Positions 4,882-5,194 of a stretch of DNA of 5,194 nt are shown here, piece by piece. How positions within the stretch are numbered: position 1 is the first letter of the stretch; every line of letters starts with the position of its first letter. The position numbers were made by a program, and so were the translations under genes. A model generated the notes under the pieces. It worked only from the letters and a program-made list of their open reading frames with translations, was not told the DNA's origin and made no database searches. This stretch comes from an uncultured Clostridia bacterium. Its GTDB lineage: Bacteria; Bacillota; Clostridia; Acetivibrionales; CALMWN01. Location: contig CALMWN010000239.1 of NCBI GenBank assembly GCA_937873555.1, positions 1-5,194 on the forward strand, written 5' to 3'.

Positions 4882-5194
4882 ATGGAAGAAAGAAAAGAAC
4901 GTATATTGGCCTTTATGAAGGAAGATGCATATAAACCGCTTCTGATGGTGGAACTGGCGACGGTATTGGACGTTCCCAAAACTGATATGGAGTTGTTCAG
5001 AAGCCTCATTGAACAGATGGAGGAGGAGGGTCTTATATTCAAGACCCACAGGGACAGGTATGGCGTTCCTGAAAGGATGAACCTTATTGTGGGCCGTCTT
5101 CAAGGTAATGAACGGGGGTACGGCTTTGTGATACCTGACGATGTTGACATGAATGACGTTTTCATCTCTGCGGATGCCATGAACGGCGCAATGC
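4882..5194 (+). CDS. rnr: Ribonuclease R (3' partial)
   Basis: RNase R is a processive 3'-to-5' exoribonuclease of the RNB family that degrades structured RNA, including rRNA and mRNA, often with SmpB/tmRNA. Only 104 residues are in the window. Residues 1-62 look like the N-terminal winged-helix domain (ILAFMKEDAYKPL, then GLIFKTHRDRYGVPE). Residues from about 66 begin the first cold-shock-like OB fold (MNLIVGRLQGNERGYGFVIP, then DVFISADAMNGAM). These match my memory of Gram-positive RNase R N-termini. The catalytic RNB and S1 domains lie beyond the edge. ATG 4882 is the natural start by homology despite the lack of a nearby Shine-Dalgarno. The frame is open only back to 4840, so any N-terminal extension would be at most about 11 residues (GTG 4849). 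It has its own promoter. Confidence 0.9.
   Translation, partial: MEERKERILAFMKEDAYKPLLMVELATVLDVPKTDMELFRSLIEQMEEEGLIFKTHRDRYGVPERMNLIVGRLQGNERGYGFVIPDDVDMNDVFISADAMNGAM

Overview
The window looks like a chromosomal glycolytic locus from a low-to-moderate GC Gram-positive of class Clostridia. The protein sequences most resemble the Acetivibrio/Ruminiclostridium (Clostridium thermocellum) group. That placement rests on remembered family sequences, purine-rich Shine-Dalgarno sites, U-tailed terminators and gene content; no search was run. Every gene seen is on the + strand.

Layout. Positions 1-918 hold the 3' end of a phosphoglycerate kinase (PGK) frame that runs with no stop codon into a complete triosephosphate isomerase (TPI), so the gene is an in-frame pgk-tpiA fusion cut by the window edge. 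A 13-bp GC-rich hairpin follows it. The 217-nt gap before the next gene also holds a long nested inverted repeat. Positions 1136-2674 encode cofactor-independent phosphoglycerate mutase (gpmI). A 357-nt gap follows (2675-3031). It is rich in dyads: a two-tier hairpin that starts on the gpmI stop codon, a 13-bp AT-rich inverted repeat, a 7-bp dyad, and a perfect 11-4-11 operator-like palindrome just before a plausible promoter. Enolase (eno, 3032-4333) ends at a strong intrinsic terminator. secG (4424-4675) has its own promoter and a TTG start and ends at a second strong terminator. A good sigma-A promoter then leads through a 114-nt structured leader to the 5' end of an RNase R gene (rnr, 4882 to the edge).

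Function. PGK, TPI, GpmI and enolase carry out the triose-phosphate interconversion and lower payoff steps of glycolysis (1,3-bisphosphoglycerate to phosphoenolpyruvate). The signals between them suggest several separately controlled transcripts, not one tight operon. secG (protein export) and rnr (RNA decay) are neighbours with no metabolic link.

Most notable are the PGK-TPI fusion, an architecture best known from Thermotoga maritima; the Rex-like palindrome before eno; the dyad-rich gaps around gpmI; and the rnr ribosome site, whose Shine-Dalgarno lies 32 nt from the ATG with a small hairpin between. No mobile element, CRISPR array, tRNA or rRNA was recognised, and no wholly new system is evident.
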